DNA from: an uncultured Lachnospiraceae bacterium
GTDB lineage: Bacteria > Bacillota > Clostridia > Lachnospirales > Lachnospiraceae
Length of the DNA: 39,666 nucleotides
Reading direction: 5' to 3'
Assembly: GCA_947600145.1 (NCBI GenBank)
Contig: CANQGA010000006.1
Location: 1-39,666 of the forward strand
A program made the position numbers and the translations under genes. The first letter of the stretch is position 1, and every line of letters starts with the position of its first letter. Below, piece after piece: positions 7,814 to 15,917 of this stretch. The notes beneath the pieces are model-generated. The model was given only the letters and a program-made list of their open reading frames with translations. It was not told the origin of the DNA and did not search any database.

Positions 7814-8863
7814 TCAGGTACCGCCTGCGGCGACGGCCGCGGAGCGGTTTTTCTGCCGGTATCTGGCCGGTGTCATTCCGAAATTTTTCTTGAAAGCCCG
7901 GATGAAATTTTCCGGGTTTTCGTATCCCAGCGTTTCGCTGATCTGATTCACGCTCATATCCGAATTGATCAGATAATCCTCCGCCGCCTGGAAACGCATC
8001 CGCCGCACCAGCTCTGAGAAGGTGCAGCCCAGATGCTCCTTGAGATACTTGGAGCAGTAGGGAACCGTATAGTGCAGGTGCCTGGCCAGGTCGGACAGGG
8101 TGATCGTGGAGAAGTTCTGCCTTATCATGTTGAGAAGCTCCAGATCAAGAAGTTTCGCCCTCGGGGGGGTGCTTTGGACACGGATCTGAGGATAGAGATT
8201 CATCCGGGCGAAAAAGGAAAGCAGCTGGGCGCCCAGAACCTGGTTCGACGTCTGGCCGAACCCTACCATCAGCTGGAACATGAACATGGCCATCAGCCGC
8301 AGCGAACGGTCGTCTCCGGTGTGGATAAGCAGATACTGCTCATGGTTGTCGTTATAGAGGCTGTCCAGCAGAAAATGGCTGACGGTCGTGTCCCCGTCCA
8401 GCAGCTGGGCGCAGCAGCCTGAAAAGATCGCCGGATGGATGGAGAAGTAGAAGACCAGGCTGTCCGGGAGAAACTCATAGTCATGGCGCGCTCCCGGGGG
8501 AAGCAGGCAGAAATCGCCTTCTTTCAGGTATTCCAGCTGGTTGTTGATCACATTGGTGCAGGCGCCGGAGAGGATATAGCAGGCCTCGTAGTAATCGTGG
8601 CTGTGAATGACGGAGGGAAGGCCCGGATGGCGCGTGACGATGATCTGGGCGTCCTCCGGGATATGAACTTCGGAAGTCCTGTTGATAAAACCGATATAGT
8701 TCGTCCAGGTGAGCAGGGGAACGCTGCCGTTCTCCCCTTCCTTCATGCCCTCGAAGATCCAGTCGGACACGTTCGTGAAATGGGTCCGGTTCAGCTGTTC
8801 TATCATTATTTGCTCCAGAAATCGGTCTTTTCGTACGTATGTCGGCTCCTGCTTGTAGTCCAT
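7814..8863 (-). CDS. AraC family regulator with cupin sensor domain
   Basis: A 349-residue regulator of the AraC type. Residues ~75-170 form a cupin-like sensing domain (PGLPSVIHSHDYYEACYILSG, then EGDFCLLPPGARHDYEF). The last ~100 residues carry two helix-turn-helix motifs: ITLSDLARHLHYTVPYCSKYLKEHLG, then MSVNQISETLGYENPENFIRAFKKNFGMTPARYR. It is transcribed divergently from the sugar transporter genes across a 281-bp gap. That is the classic position for a local activator responding to the imported sugar or its breakdown product. Its ligand cannot be read from sequence. Confidence 0.92.
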   Translation of the reverse strand: MDYKQEPTYVRKDRFLEQIMIEQLNRTHFTNVSDWIFEGMKEGENGSVPLLTWTNYIGFINRTSEVHIPEDAQIIVTRHPGLPSVIHSHDYYEACYILSGACTNVINNQLEYLKEGDFCLLPPGARHDYEFLPDSLVFYFSIHPAIFSGCCAQLLDGDTTVSHFLLDSLYNDNHEQYLLIHTGDDRSLRLMAMFMFQLMVGFGQTSNQVLGAQLLSFFARMNLYPQIRVQSTPPRAKLLDLELLNMIRQNFSTITLSDLARHLHYTVPYCSKYLKEHLGCTFSELVRRMRFQAAEDYLINSDMSVNQISETLGYENPENFIRAFKKNFGMTPARYRQKNRSAAVAAGGT

Positions 8864-8913
8864 GACAATCCTGTCCTTTTTTCATATGGTAAATTTGTGA
8901 TCAGTTTCTATTA

Positions 8914-8942
8914 AGTATATCATGATTTGCGGTGAATGTTAA
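8914..8942 (-). promoter_or_regulatory. Promoter of the AraC gene
   Basis: On the minus strand TTAACA, a 17-bp spacer and TATACT, placed about 50 bp before the ATG. Both hexamers are close to consensus, so the regulator is probably made constitutively or is mildly autoregulated. Confidence 0.6.
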
Positions 8943-9039
8943 TAAAAATATTGTGTGAAAACGAGAAAGATGTTCCGAAAATTGTATATTTATCACATAA
9001 AAATTAAAAAGTGATAGATGCATTGCTTAAACGAGGTCA

Positions 9040-9068
9040 TATGCGCATAAGGTATCATTTGTTATACT
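9040..9068 (+). promoter_or_regulatory. Probable activator-dependent promoter of the sugar locus
   Basis: TATACT (9063-9068) is a good -10 box, while the hexamer 17 bp upstream (TATGCG) is far from TTGACA. A poor -35 fits dependence on the divergent AraC activator. The AT-rich stretch 8941-9020 is the likely regulator-binding region; no clean paired half-sites were recognised. Confidence 0.4.
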
Positions 9069-9144
9069 TATTATCCAGAAATACCAAGTTGAGTAGGGCG
9101 AAAGCCTGAAAAAACATAAAAAATCACAAGGAGGTATGAGAGCA

Positions 9145-10083
9145 ATGGCAAAAAAAAGCCCAGCTACAGTACAGAATAAGCGAAAACTCTCATGGAACCT
9201 GATCTGGAAGCAGCGGTATCTTTTTTTCATGTCCTTACCGTTCGTTGTCTGGATCATTATTTTTAAGTACATACCCTTGTGGGGATGGACGATGGCCTTC
9301 CAGGAGGTCAAGCCGGCGACCTTCGCGACGCCGATCTGGCAGAGACAGTTCACCGGTCTGAAGAACTTCACGGACGCGTTCAACGACCGTATCTTCATGC
9401 AGACCATGATCAACACCCTGGGAATCAGCGTCCTGCAGATCGGCCTGGGTACGATCATCGCTATCCTGTTTGCCGTATTTCTGAACGAACTGGTATTTAC
9501 CAAATTTAAGAAGGTCACGCAGACTGTGTCCTATCTGCCCCACTTCGTATCCTGGGTTATCATCGCCAGCATTGCGAAGAACATCTTTAACGACGGCGGC
9601 CTGTTTGACACGCTGACCCACACCAATCTTCACCTGATGAGCACCAACTCGCCTCTGATCTGGTTCGTCATCGTCGTGATCGACTGCTGGAAGGAGATGG
9701 GCTGGAACGCCATCATCTACCTGTCCGCCATGGCGGGCATCGACACCGGCCTTTACGAGGCGGCCCAGATGGACGGAGCAAACCGGTTCCAGAAGATGTG
9801 GCACATCACCCTGCCGGGTATCCGCCCGACCATCATCGTCCTGCTGATCATGAGCATCGGCGGCGCGCTGAACGTCGGCATGGAGCGGCAGATGCTTCTG
9901 AGCAACCCGCTGGTCCAGGACCACACCATGGTTCTTTCCTGGTTCTCCTACATCAGAGGTATCGGAAGCAGCAACTACGGTCTCGGTACTGCCATCGGCG
10001 TATTCCAGTCCCTTGTCAGCGTTACGCTTCTGCTGATCGCCAATAAGCTGGCCGGTATGGTCGGTGAAGACAAATTGATTTAG
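9145..10083 (+). CDS. Sugar ABC transporter permease (LplB/YtcP-type CUT1)
   Basis: Inner-membrane permease of a carbohydrate importer, 312 residues with six predicted membrane segments. The cytoplasmic coupling motif is EAAQMDGANRFQKMWHITLP near residue 205, which docks onto the ATPase. The positively charged N-terminus (KRKLSWNLIWKQRYLF) before the first helix is typical of the LplB subgroup. An in-frame ATG at 9136 lies one base after AAGGAGG (9128-9134) and so is too close; the ATG at 9145 has the right spacing and is taken as the start. It is the first gene of the transporter operon. No ATPase gene is nearby, as is common for this subgroup, which borrows a shared MsmX-type ATPase. Confidence 0.93.
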   Translation: MAKKSPATVQNKRKLSWNLIWKQRYLFFMSLPFVVWIIIFKYIPLWGWTMAFQEVKPATFATPIWQRQFTGLKNFTDAFNDRIFMQTMINTLGISVLQIGLGTIIAILFAVFLNELVFTKFKKVTQTVSYLPHFVSWVIIASIAKNIFNDGGLFDTLTHTNLHLMSTNSPLIWFVIVVIDCWKEMGWNAIIYLSAMAGIDTGLYEAAQMDGANRFQKMWHITLPGIRPTIIVLLIMSIGGALNVGMERQMLLSNPLVQDHTMVLSWFSYIRGIGSSNYGLGTAIGVFQSLVSVTLLLIANKLAGMVGEDKLI

Positions 10084-10095
10084 GAGGTGGCATAG

Positions 10096-10962
10096 ATGAA
10101 GAATCTGCATAAAACATGGTTTGATTATCTGCTGATAGTGCTTTTTGTCTTCATCCTGATCATCACGCTGTATCCGTTCATCAACGTGCTGGCGATCTCG
10201 TTCAACGACGCGACGGATACGATGAAGAACATTAATTTCATCATTCCGCGGAAGTTCACGCTCACCAACTACAAGTACGTGTTCGAAGAGGGCGGGATCG
10301 TGATGCCGCTGTTCATCTCCATCGCCAAGACGGTCATCGGTACGCTGCTGGGCGTTATCTGCACCGCGATGCTGGCCTACACCCTGAGCCGTCAGGATTT
10401 CGTCGCACACAAGCTGTTCACGATGATCTTCGTTGTGACCATGTACGTCGGCGGCGGTATGATCCCCGAGTACCTGCTGATCATGCGTACCCTGCACCTG
10501 GGCAATAACTTCCTGGTCTACATCCTGCCCGGTCTGGTCTGGGTCTACAACATGATCCTGGTCCGCTCCTTCATCGACGGACTGCCCCTGGCCCTTCAGG
10601 AGGCGGCCCGCATCGACGGCGCCAACGACTTCCAGATCTGGTATCAGGTGGTGATGCCACTCTGCACCCCGGTTCTGGCGACCATCGCCCTGTACTACGC
10701 GGTAGGCCAGTGGAACTCCTTCATGGACACCTACCTGTACGCCAAGGATTTAAAGACCCTGCAGTTTAAGCTGTATGAGATCATGTCCCAGGCGACGATG
10801 CAGCTGGATACCCATAACGTCAACAATGCGAACCAGGCGGTCACCCCGATGGCGATCCGTATGGCGGTCACCGTCGTGGCTACGGTCCCGATCATCATCG
10901 TGTATCCGTTCGTACAGAAGTATTTCGTCGGCGGCATGACGCTGGGCGCCGTGAAGAACTAA
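10096..10962 (+). CDS. Carbohydrate ABC transporter permease (LplC-type CUT1)
   Basis: Second permease of the importer, 288 residues with six predicted membrane segments, pairing with the product of the preceding gene 12 bp upstream. The EAA coupling loop is visible as EAARIDGANDFQIWYQVVMP around residue 169. The N-terminus (TWFDYLLIVLFVFILIITLYPF) and the late segment IYPFVQKYFVGGMTLGAVKN are characteristic of the LplC/YtcP-like partner. The ribosome site is TAGGAGGTG, overlapping the preceding stop. The operon order permease-permease-binding protein is the common one for oligosaccharide importers in Lachnospiraceae. Confidence 0.94.
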   Translation: MKNLHKTWFDYLLIVLFVFILIITLYPFINVLAISFNDATDTMKNINFIIPRKFTLTNYKYVFEEGGIVMPLFISIAKTVIGTLLGVICTAMLAYTLSRQDFVAHKLFTMIFVVTMYVGGGMIPEYLLIMRTLHLGNNFLVYILPGLVWVYNMILVRSFIDGLPLALQEAARIDGANDFQIWYQVVMPLCTPVLATIALYYAVGQWNSFMDTYLYAKDLKTLQFKLYEIMSQATMQLDTHNVNNANQAVTPMAIRMAVTVVATVPIIIVYPFVQKYFVGGMTLGAVKN

Positions 10963-11043
10963 TTTGTGTTGATTTTGATATATTGTCCTGCGGAAGCGGG
11001 ATCATATATACATATTTTTAATCCATTCAAGGAGGAATGATTT

Positions 11044-12762
11044 ATGAAAATGCGCAAAGTATTAGCACTGTTCATGGTCGCTTCCATGACTGCGGGACTT
11101 CTGGCCGGCTGCGGCGGCGGTTCCGGAAGCGGATCCGGCAGCGGCACGACCACGACGGCTGCGGCAGGCGGCAGCGGCGAGACAGCGGCGGCAGGCGGCG
11201 AGGCGGCAGCCGATGACAAGAGCCCCATTACCTTTGAGTTTTACAACGCGGACGGCAGGAACGACGTCTGGGATAACCCGGTCGGCAACGCGATCACCGA
11301 AGCGACAGGCGTTACCTTAAAGATCAGCTACCCGGTATCTTCCACCGGCGACCCCGGCGAGGACATCGCCCTGATGATCGCCAACGACGATTATCCGGAT
11401 CTGATCTATTCCAAGCAGGCGGTTACCAACCTGTATGAGGCCGGCGCCCTGATCGACATGAGCGACCTGATCGACCAGTACGGACCCAACATCAAGAAGA
11501 TGTACGGCGACGAGTATGACAAGCTGAGATGGGGTTCCGGCGACGACGGTATCTACCAGCTGTCCTATGCAGGCGTCCGCGCGCAGACCTTAAGCTCCGG
11601 CGGTACCTGCCAGATCCAGTTCGCTGTTCTGAAGGAGAACGACTACAAGTACCCGACCACCCTGGACGAGTATGAGAAGATGATCAAGGATTATCTGGCG
11701 GCTCATCCGACGACGCCCGACGGTCTTGAGATGATCGGTATCAGCCAGGTGGCTTCCGACTGGCACTGGATGATCACCCTTGGCAACCCGGCCGGCTTCA
11801 TCGCCGACGCGCAGCCGGACAACGGCCAGTGGCTGGTTGATGAGAACAACAACGTTACCTACAAGCATGCGAGCGACGACGAGAAGGAATACTTCCGCTG
11901 GCTGAGCCGTATGTACGACGAGGGCATCCTGGATCCGCAGTTCGCGACCCAGACCGAGGAAGATTACATCGCAAAGCTGGGCACCGGCCGCGTTGTAGCT
12001 ATCACAGACGCCAACTGGCACTATGGTCCTGCTGAGCAGGTTCTGAAGGCGGACGGCAAGGTCGAGCAGACCTACTGCGGCCTGCCGGTAACCTTAAGAG
12101 CTGACCAGAAGGCTCCGTCCCTGTTATATCAGGGCCTGCAGGTAGGCTACGGCCTGGGCATCACCAAGAGCTGCCAGGATCCGGTCCGTGCCGTTAAGTT
12201 CCTTGACTACCTGTGCTCCGATGAGGGCGCGAGACTTTACAAGTGGGGCATCGAGGGCGTGAACTATGAGATCGACGACGAAGGCAACTGGTATCGTACT
12301 CCCGAGGAGATCGCCGCTTCCCAGTCTGATCCCGACTACTCCAAGAAGACCGGTATCGGCAACTACACCGGATTCCCGATCTACGGCGACGGCGCTGTGG
12401 ATGAGAACGGCAAGCCGTATACCCCGAATACCCGCGAGTCTGTAGCCGCTGAGTACAACGAGGCTCAGAAGGCTGCCTGCGAGGCCTGGGGCGTAGAGCT
12501 TCTGGTCGACATCTTCCCGCAGGCTGACGAGTTTGAGACTCCCGCGTACTCCCCGCTGTGGGCATACGCGACTCCGCAGGAGATCGTAGATCTGCAGAAC
12601 AAGCTGGATGAGATCGCATGGCCGGGTATCGTTAAGTGCATCACCGAGCCGCTTGACAACTTCGACGCCAACTGGGAGACCATGGTTGAGACGCTGAAGG
12701 CCAACGGCCTGGATGAGGCGAACGAGAAGGAGACCGCGTTCCTTGCTTCCAAGCTGCAGTAA
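11044..12762 (+). CDS. Extracellular solute-binding lipoprotein of the sugar importer
   Basis: Substrate-binding protein anchored outside the membrane. A signal peptide of about 22 residues ends in a lipobox, LLAGC, with C23 the lipidated residue. A low-complexity Gly/Ser/Thr/Ala linker to about residue 60 follows. The mature part (about 500 residues) belongs to the long LplA/YtcQ-like binding-protein group, with NPVGNAITEATGVTLKI near its start and hinge-type segments such as YLCSDEGARLYKWGIEG. The length of 572 suggests an oligosaccharide rather than a monosaccharide ligand. It follows the permeases by 81 bp and has a strong GGAGGAATG ribosome site, fitting its need for excess over the permeases. 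A terminator follows at 12814. Confidence 0.93.
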   Translation: MKMRKVLALFMVASMTAGLLAGCGGGSGSGSGSGTTTTAAAGGSGETAAAGGEAAADDKSPITFEFYNADGRNDVWDNPVGNAITEATGVTLKISYPVSSTGDPGEDIALMIANDDYPDLIYSKQAVTNLYEAGALIDMSDLIDQYGPNIKKMYGDEYDKLRWGSGDDGIYQLSYAGVRAQTLSSGGTCQIQFAVLKENDYKYPTTLDEYEKMIKDYLAAHPTTPDGLEMIGISQVASDWHWMITLGNPAGFIADAQPDNGQWLVDENNNVTYKHASDDEKEYFRWLSRMYDEGILDPQFATQTEEDYIAKLGTGRVVAITDANWHYGPAEQVLKADGKVEQTYCGLPVTLRADQKAPSLLYQGLQVGYGLGITKSCQDPVRAVKFLDYLCSDEGARLYKWGIEGVNYEIDDEGNWYRTPEEIAASQSDPDYSKKTGIGNYTGFPIYGDGAVDENGKPYTPNTRESVAAEYNEAQKAACEAWGVELLVDIFPQADEFETPAYSPLWAYATPQEIVDLQNKLDEIAWPGIVKCITEPLDNFDANWETMVETLKANGLDEANEKETAFLASKLQ

Positions 12763-12813
12763 TTCACGGCCTCATGTTCGGACAGCATCTGTAATCATAT
12801 AAGGGAAGACCTT

Positions 12814-12848
12814 GGGGCCTGATATCATAATGGTGTCAGGCCCCTTTT
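12814..12848 (+). terminator. Intrinsic terminator after the binding-protein gene
   Basis: A 14-bp stem (12814-12827 with 12831-12844; two G-T pairs) with a 3-nt loop, followed by TTTTGTT. It separates the transporter transcript from the glycosidase genes, although partial readthrough is possible. Confidence 0.85.
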
Positions 12849-12877
12849 GTTAACGTTTTATCGTTTTTCACGGCACA

Positions 12878-12886
12878 TGGTATGAT
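12878..12886 (+). promoter_or_regulatory. Extended -10 promoter of the glycosidase operon
   Basis: TGG followed by TATGAT gives an extended -10 element; the -35 region (TTATCG, 12858-12863) is weak. It lies just past the terminator, giving the glycosidases their own start. Confidence 0.45.
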
Positions 12887-12938
12887 TGTGATTGATAAGA
12901 CACGGAAAGAATCCGTATGAGAGAGGAGAACTGTGGTG

Positions 12939-15851
12939 ATGAAGAAAAATACACCGTTCTGGGACGCGTCCTTACCGATCGAGAAGCGTCTGGACTGGCT
13001 TCTTGCCGAGATGACGATCGAGGAGAAATTGAGCTGCCTGGCGTCCAGCGTTCCGGATCTGGAGAGGCTTGGGATCCCCGGCATGAATGTGGGCGGCGAG
13101 GCCGCTCACGGCGTGGAAGCGAGGAATGACCAGAACGACCTGAAGATCCCGGAGCCGACCACATCTTTCGTCCAGCCCATCGGCATGAGCGCTACATGGG
13201 ATCCGGAGATGATCAAAAAGGCCGGCGAGGTCACCGGAATCGAGACGCGGGTGATCTACCACCGCCATCCGGACCGGGGCCTTAGCCGTTGGGCACCGAC
13301 CATCGATCTGGAGCGGGATCCCCGCTGGGGCAGGAATGAGGAGGGCTACGGCGAAGACCCGGTTCTGACCGGAGCTATGGCGTCCGCCTATATTCAGGGC
13401 ATGCAGGGCGACGATCCGAAGTATCTGCGCATCGCGTCTACGCTTAAGCATTTCTACGCCAACAATGTGGAAGAAGGCCGCGGATGGAAGAATTCTTCCA
13501 TCGATCCCCGCAATGAGTATGAGCTTTATCTGGAGCCGTTCCGCCGCGCGATCGAGGACGGCGGCGCCGAGGCCATTATGACGGCCTACAATAAGATCAA
13601 CGGAACTCCCGGAATCCTTAACCATGAGGTGCAGGACATCTTAAAGGACCAGTACGGCTTAAAGCACGCGGTCAGCGACGGCGGCGCCATGAGCATGGTG
13701 GCGGAGGCCCATCACTATTACGGAACCCACGCGGAGACGGTGGCGAACGCGATCCGGGCCGGCGTGGACGCCATGTCCGAGAATAAGGCCGGCGTGACCG
13801 CCGCAGCGATGGAGGCCTGGGAGCTGGGGATTCTGACCGAGGAGGAAGTGGACCGCGCTGTCCGCAATACATTCCGCACCAAGCTTCGTCTGGGTATCTA
13901 CGATGAGCCTGTGCGCAATCCCTACGACAAGGTGACCGAGGCCGATATTTGCTCGAAAGAGAGCGAAGAGATCTGCCGTCAGGTATCGCGGGAGGCTGTG
14001 GTTCTTCTGAAGAATGAGAACGGCGCGCTTCCGCTGGACGCGGCGATGCCGGCGAAGGATCTGGCCATTATCGGACCGCTTGCGGACGCCTGGTATCAGG
14101 ACTGGTACGGCGGCGAGCCGCCGTTTAAGAAGACGTTAAAGGACGGTGTGGCGGAGATCCTGGGAGAGGGAAGCGCCTGCGCCGACGGCTGGGACCGGGT
14201 GGTATTTAAGTACGGTGATAAGGCGGTAGCGATCGCCGATGACGGAACCCTCACGCTTTCGGATACGCCGGATGTGTTCGTGAAGGAGGCCTGGGACGGC
14301 GGTTATTTCGCGCTGCGCAGCGTCCGCACCGGGAAGCTCTGGAACCTGCGGATGCCTATGGGGCCCGGCGACGCGGCGGAAACGGGCAGGATCGCGGCGG
14401 AGAAGGATCAGGCGTTTGACTGGTTTGTGCTGGAGATCTTCCATCTGTTTGAAGAAGCGCGGGAAGACGGCGGAATGGTAACCATTACAGACCGCTTCGG
14501 AGCGCCCCTGACCGTGGATGCGGCCGGAGCTGTCCGTTCCGTGCGCGGCGCGGAGCCTGCGAAGTTTGTCATGGAAGTGGTCTCTTCCGGCATCGAGGAG
14601 GCGAAGAAGGCCGCGGCCGCGGCGAAGAAGGTGGTGCTGGCCCTTGGCTGTCACTCCCTGATCGACTGCAAGGAGACCCTGGACCGTGAGTCCATCGCGT
14701 TCCCGGCTCCGCAGCAGAAGCTGTTTGACGCGGTGACGTCGGTAAAACCCGATGCGGTGGTGGCTTTATTTACCAACTTCCCCTACGCGATGGGCAAAAT
14801 CCATGAGAAAGCGCCGGCGATCCTGATGAGCGCCACGGGCGCCCAGGATATGGGCTGCGCCATGGCGGAAACGCTGTTCGGCCTGAGCGCCCCGGCGGGA
14901 CGCCTGAACCAGACCTGGTATCAGGACGACAGCCAGCTGCCGGATATCAATGATTATGATATCATCAAGGGCGGGAGGACTTACCGGTATTTTGAGGGCG
15001 AGGTGCTGTATCCCTTCGGCTACGGCCTGACTTACGCGGAGTTCGCGTATTCTGACCTGAGCGTAAGCCTTGTGAATTTCAAGGATCTGAAGATCTCACT
15101 GAAGATTGCGAACACCGGAAAATGTATGAGCGACGAAGTGGTGCAGATCTACGGTTCCGCTCCGGCGTCCAGAGTGAAGAAGCCGCTTCGGCAGCTGCTG
15201 GCGTTTCGGCGCGTGAAGGCTGTTAAGCCCGGCGAAAGCCGCCAGGTGGAATTCACGGTGCCGGTGGAGGAGCTGCGCTTCTACGACACGGTCAGCGGGA
15301 CGCTGATGGTGGAGGAAGGACGTTATCGGATCTTCGCCGGACCGTCCAGCGCGGATCAGAGGCTGACGGCGGAAGCGGATGTTCCGGGCATGCGTCCGGG
15401 CAGGCGCGATCTGACGAAGAAGATCCGCGCCGACCACTACGATGATTATGAAAATATGCTGCTGACCGAAGGACAGTTCTCCTATAAGGCGGTGACACAG
15501 GCAGACCCGGCGCGGGAGGGCGCGCTGCGCTACGGCGACTGTGTGCTGGGAGACGATCCGAAGGCGTTCGTTCTGCATCTGAAGAGCGGCGCGGGCTGCA
15601 GTGTGAAGGTGCTGGTGGACGGAGAGCCTGCGGCAGCCTGGGAAGGCAATACAAAGGACTACCGTCAGGGCGGGTTCCCGGCCATGGATGAGAAGGGCCG
15701 GAGAGAAGCCGCTCTGCAGGCGAAGACCTGGCCGGTTGCGTATACGGACGTCGTGATGCCGATCACTGGCCGGATCGCTGAAAAAGATTGCCATACGGTG
15801 GAAATTCGGGTGGCGGGTGACGTCCTTTTGTGTTATTATTATGTTCGATAG
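12939..15851 (+). CDS. Glycoside hydrolase family 3 beta-glycosidase, multidomain
   Basis: Cytoplasmic GH3 enzyme (no signal peptide), 970 residues, likely a beta-glucosidase or beta-xylosidase acting on imported oligosaccharides. The N-terminal barrel carries RWAPTIDLERDPRWGRNEEGYGEDP and STLKHFYANN, with the nucleophile D247 in VSDGGAM. The GH3 C-terminal domain appears interrupted: after the segment ending near residue 400 there are ~145 residues (about 400-545, beginning ADGWDRVVFKYGDKAV) that read like a beta-trefoil or fascin-like fold. The domain then resumes with VVLALGCHSLIDCKETLDRE. A fibronectin-III-like domain follows near 700-805, and a last ~150 residues resemble a CBM6-type beta-sandwich. 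The start at 12939 is chosen by AGGAG at 12924-12928; GTG codons at 12933 and 12936 are too near it. Confidence 0.9.
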   Translation: MKKNTPFWDASLPIEKRLDWLLAEMTIEEKLSCLASSVPDLERLGIPGMNVGGEAAHGVEARNDQNDLKIPEPTTSFVQPIGMSATWDPEMIKKAGEVTGIETRVIYHRHPDRGLSRWAPTIDLERDPRWGRNEEGYGEDPVLTGAMASAYIQGMQGDDPKYLRIASTLKHFYANNVEEGRGWKNSSIDPRNEYELYLEPFRRAIEDGGAEAIMTAYNKINGTPGILNHEVQDILKDQYGLKHAVSDGGAMSMVAEAHHYYGTHAETVANAIRAGVDAMSENKAGVTAAAMEAWELGILTEEEVDRAVRNTFRTKLRLGIYDEPVRNPYDKVTEADICSKESEEICRQVSREAVVLLKNENGALPLDAAMPAKDLAIIGPLADAWYQDWYGGEPPFKKTLKDGVAEILGEGSACADGWDRVVFKYGDKAVAIADDGTLTLSDTPDVFVKEAWDGGYFALRSVRTGKLWNLRMPMGPGDAAETGRIAAEKDQAFDWFVLEIFHLFEEAREDGGMVTITDRFGAPLTVDAAGAVRSVRGAEPAKFVMEVVSSGIEEAKKAAAAAKKVVLALGCHSLIDCKETLDRESIAFPAPQQKLFDAVTSVKPDAVVALFTNFPYAMGKIHEKAPAILMSATGAQDMGCAMAETLFGLSAPAGRLNQTWYQDDSQLPDINDYDIIKGGRTYRYFEGEVLYPFGYGLTYAEFAYSDLSVSLVNFKDLKISLKIANTGKCMSDEVVQIYGSAPASRVKKPLRQLLAFRRVKAVKPGESRQVEFTVPVEELRFYDTVSGTLMVEEGRYRIFAGPSSADQRLTAEADVPGMRPGRRDLTKKIRADHYDDYENMLLTEGQFSYKAVTQADPAREGALRYGDCVLGDDPKAFVLHLKSGAGCSVKVLVDGEPAAAWEGNTKDYRQGGFPAMDEKGRREAALQAKTWPVAYTDVVMPITGRIAEKDCHTVEIRVAGDVLLCYYYVR

Positions 15852-15917
15852 CAGTATGCACGGCAGCTGAGAATGAGCGGGCGAGACTGCGAATGTGTGA
15901 AAAGGAGATCGGTAAGT

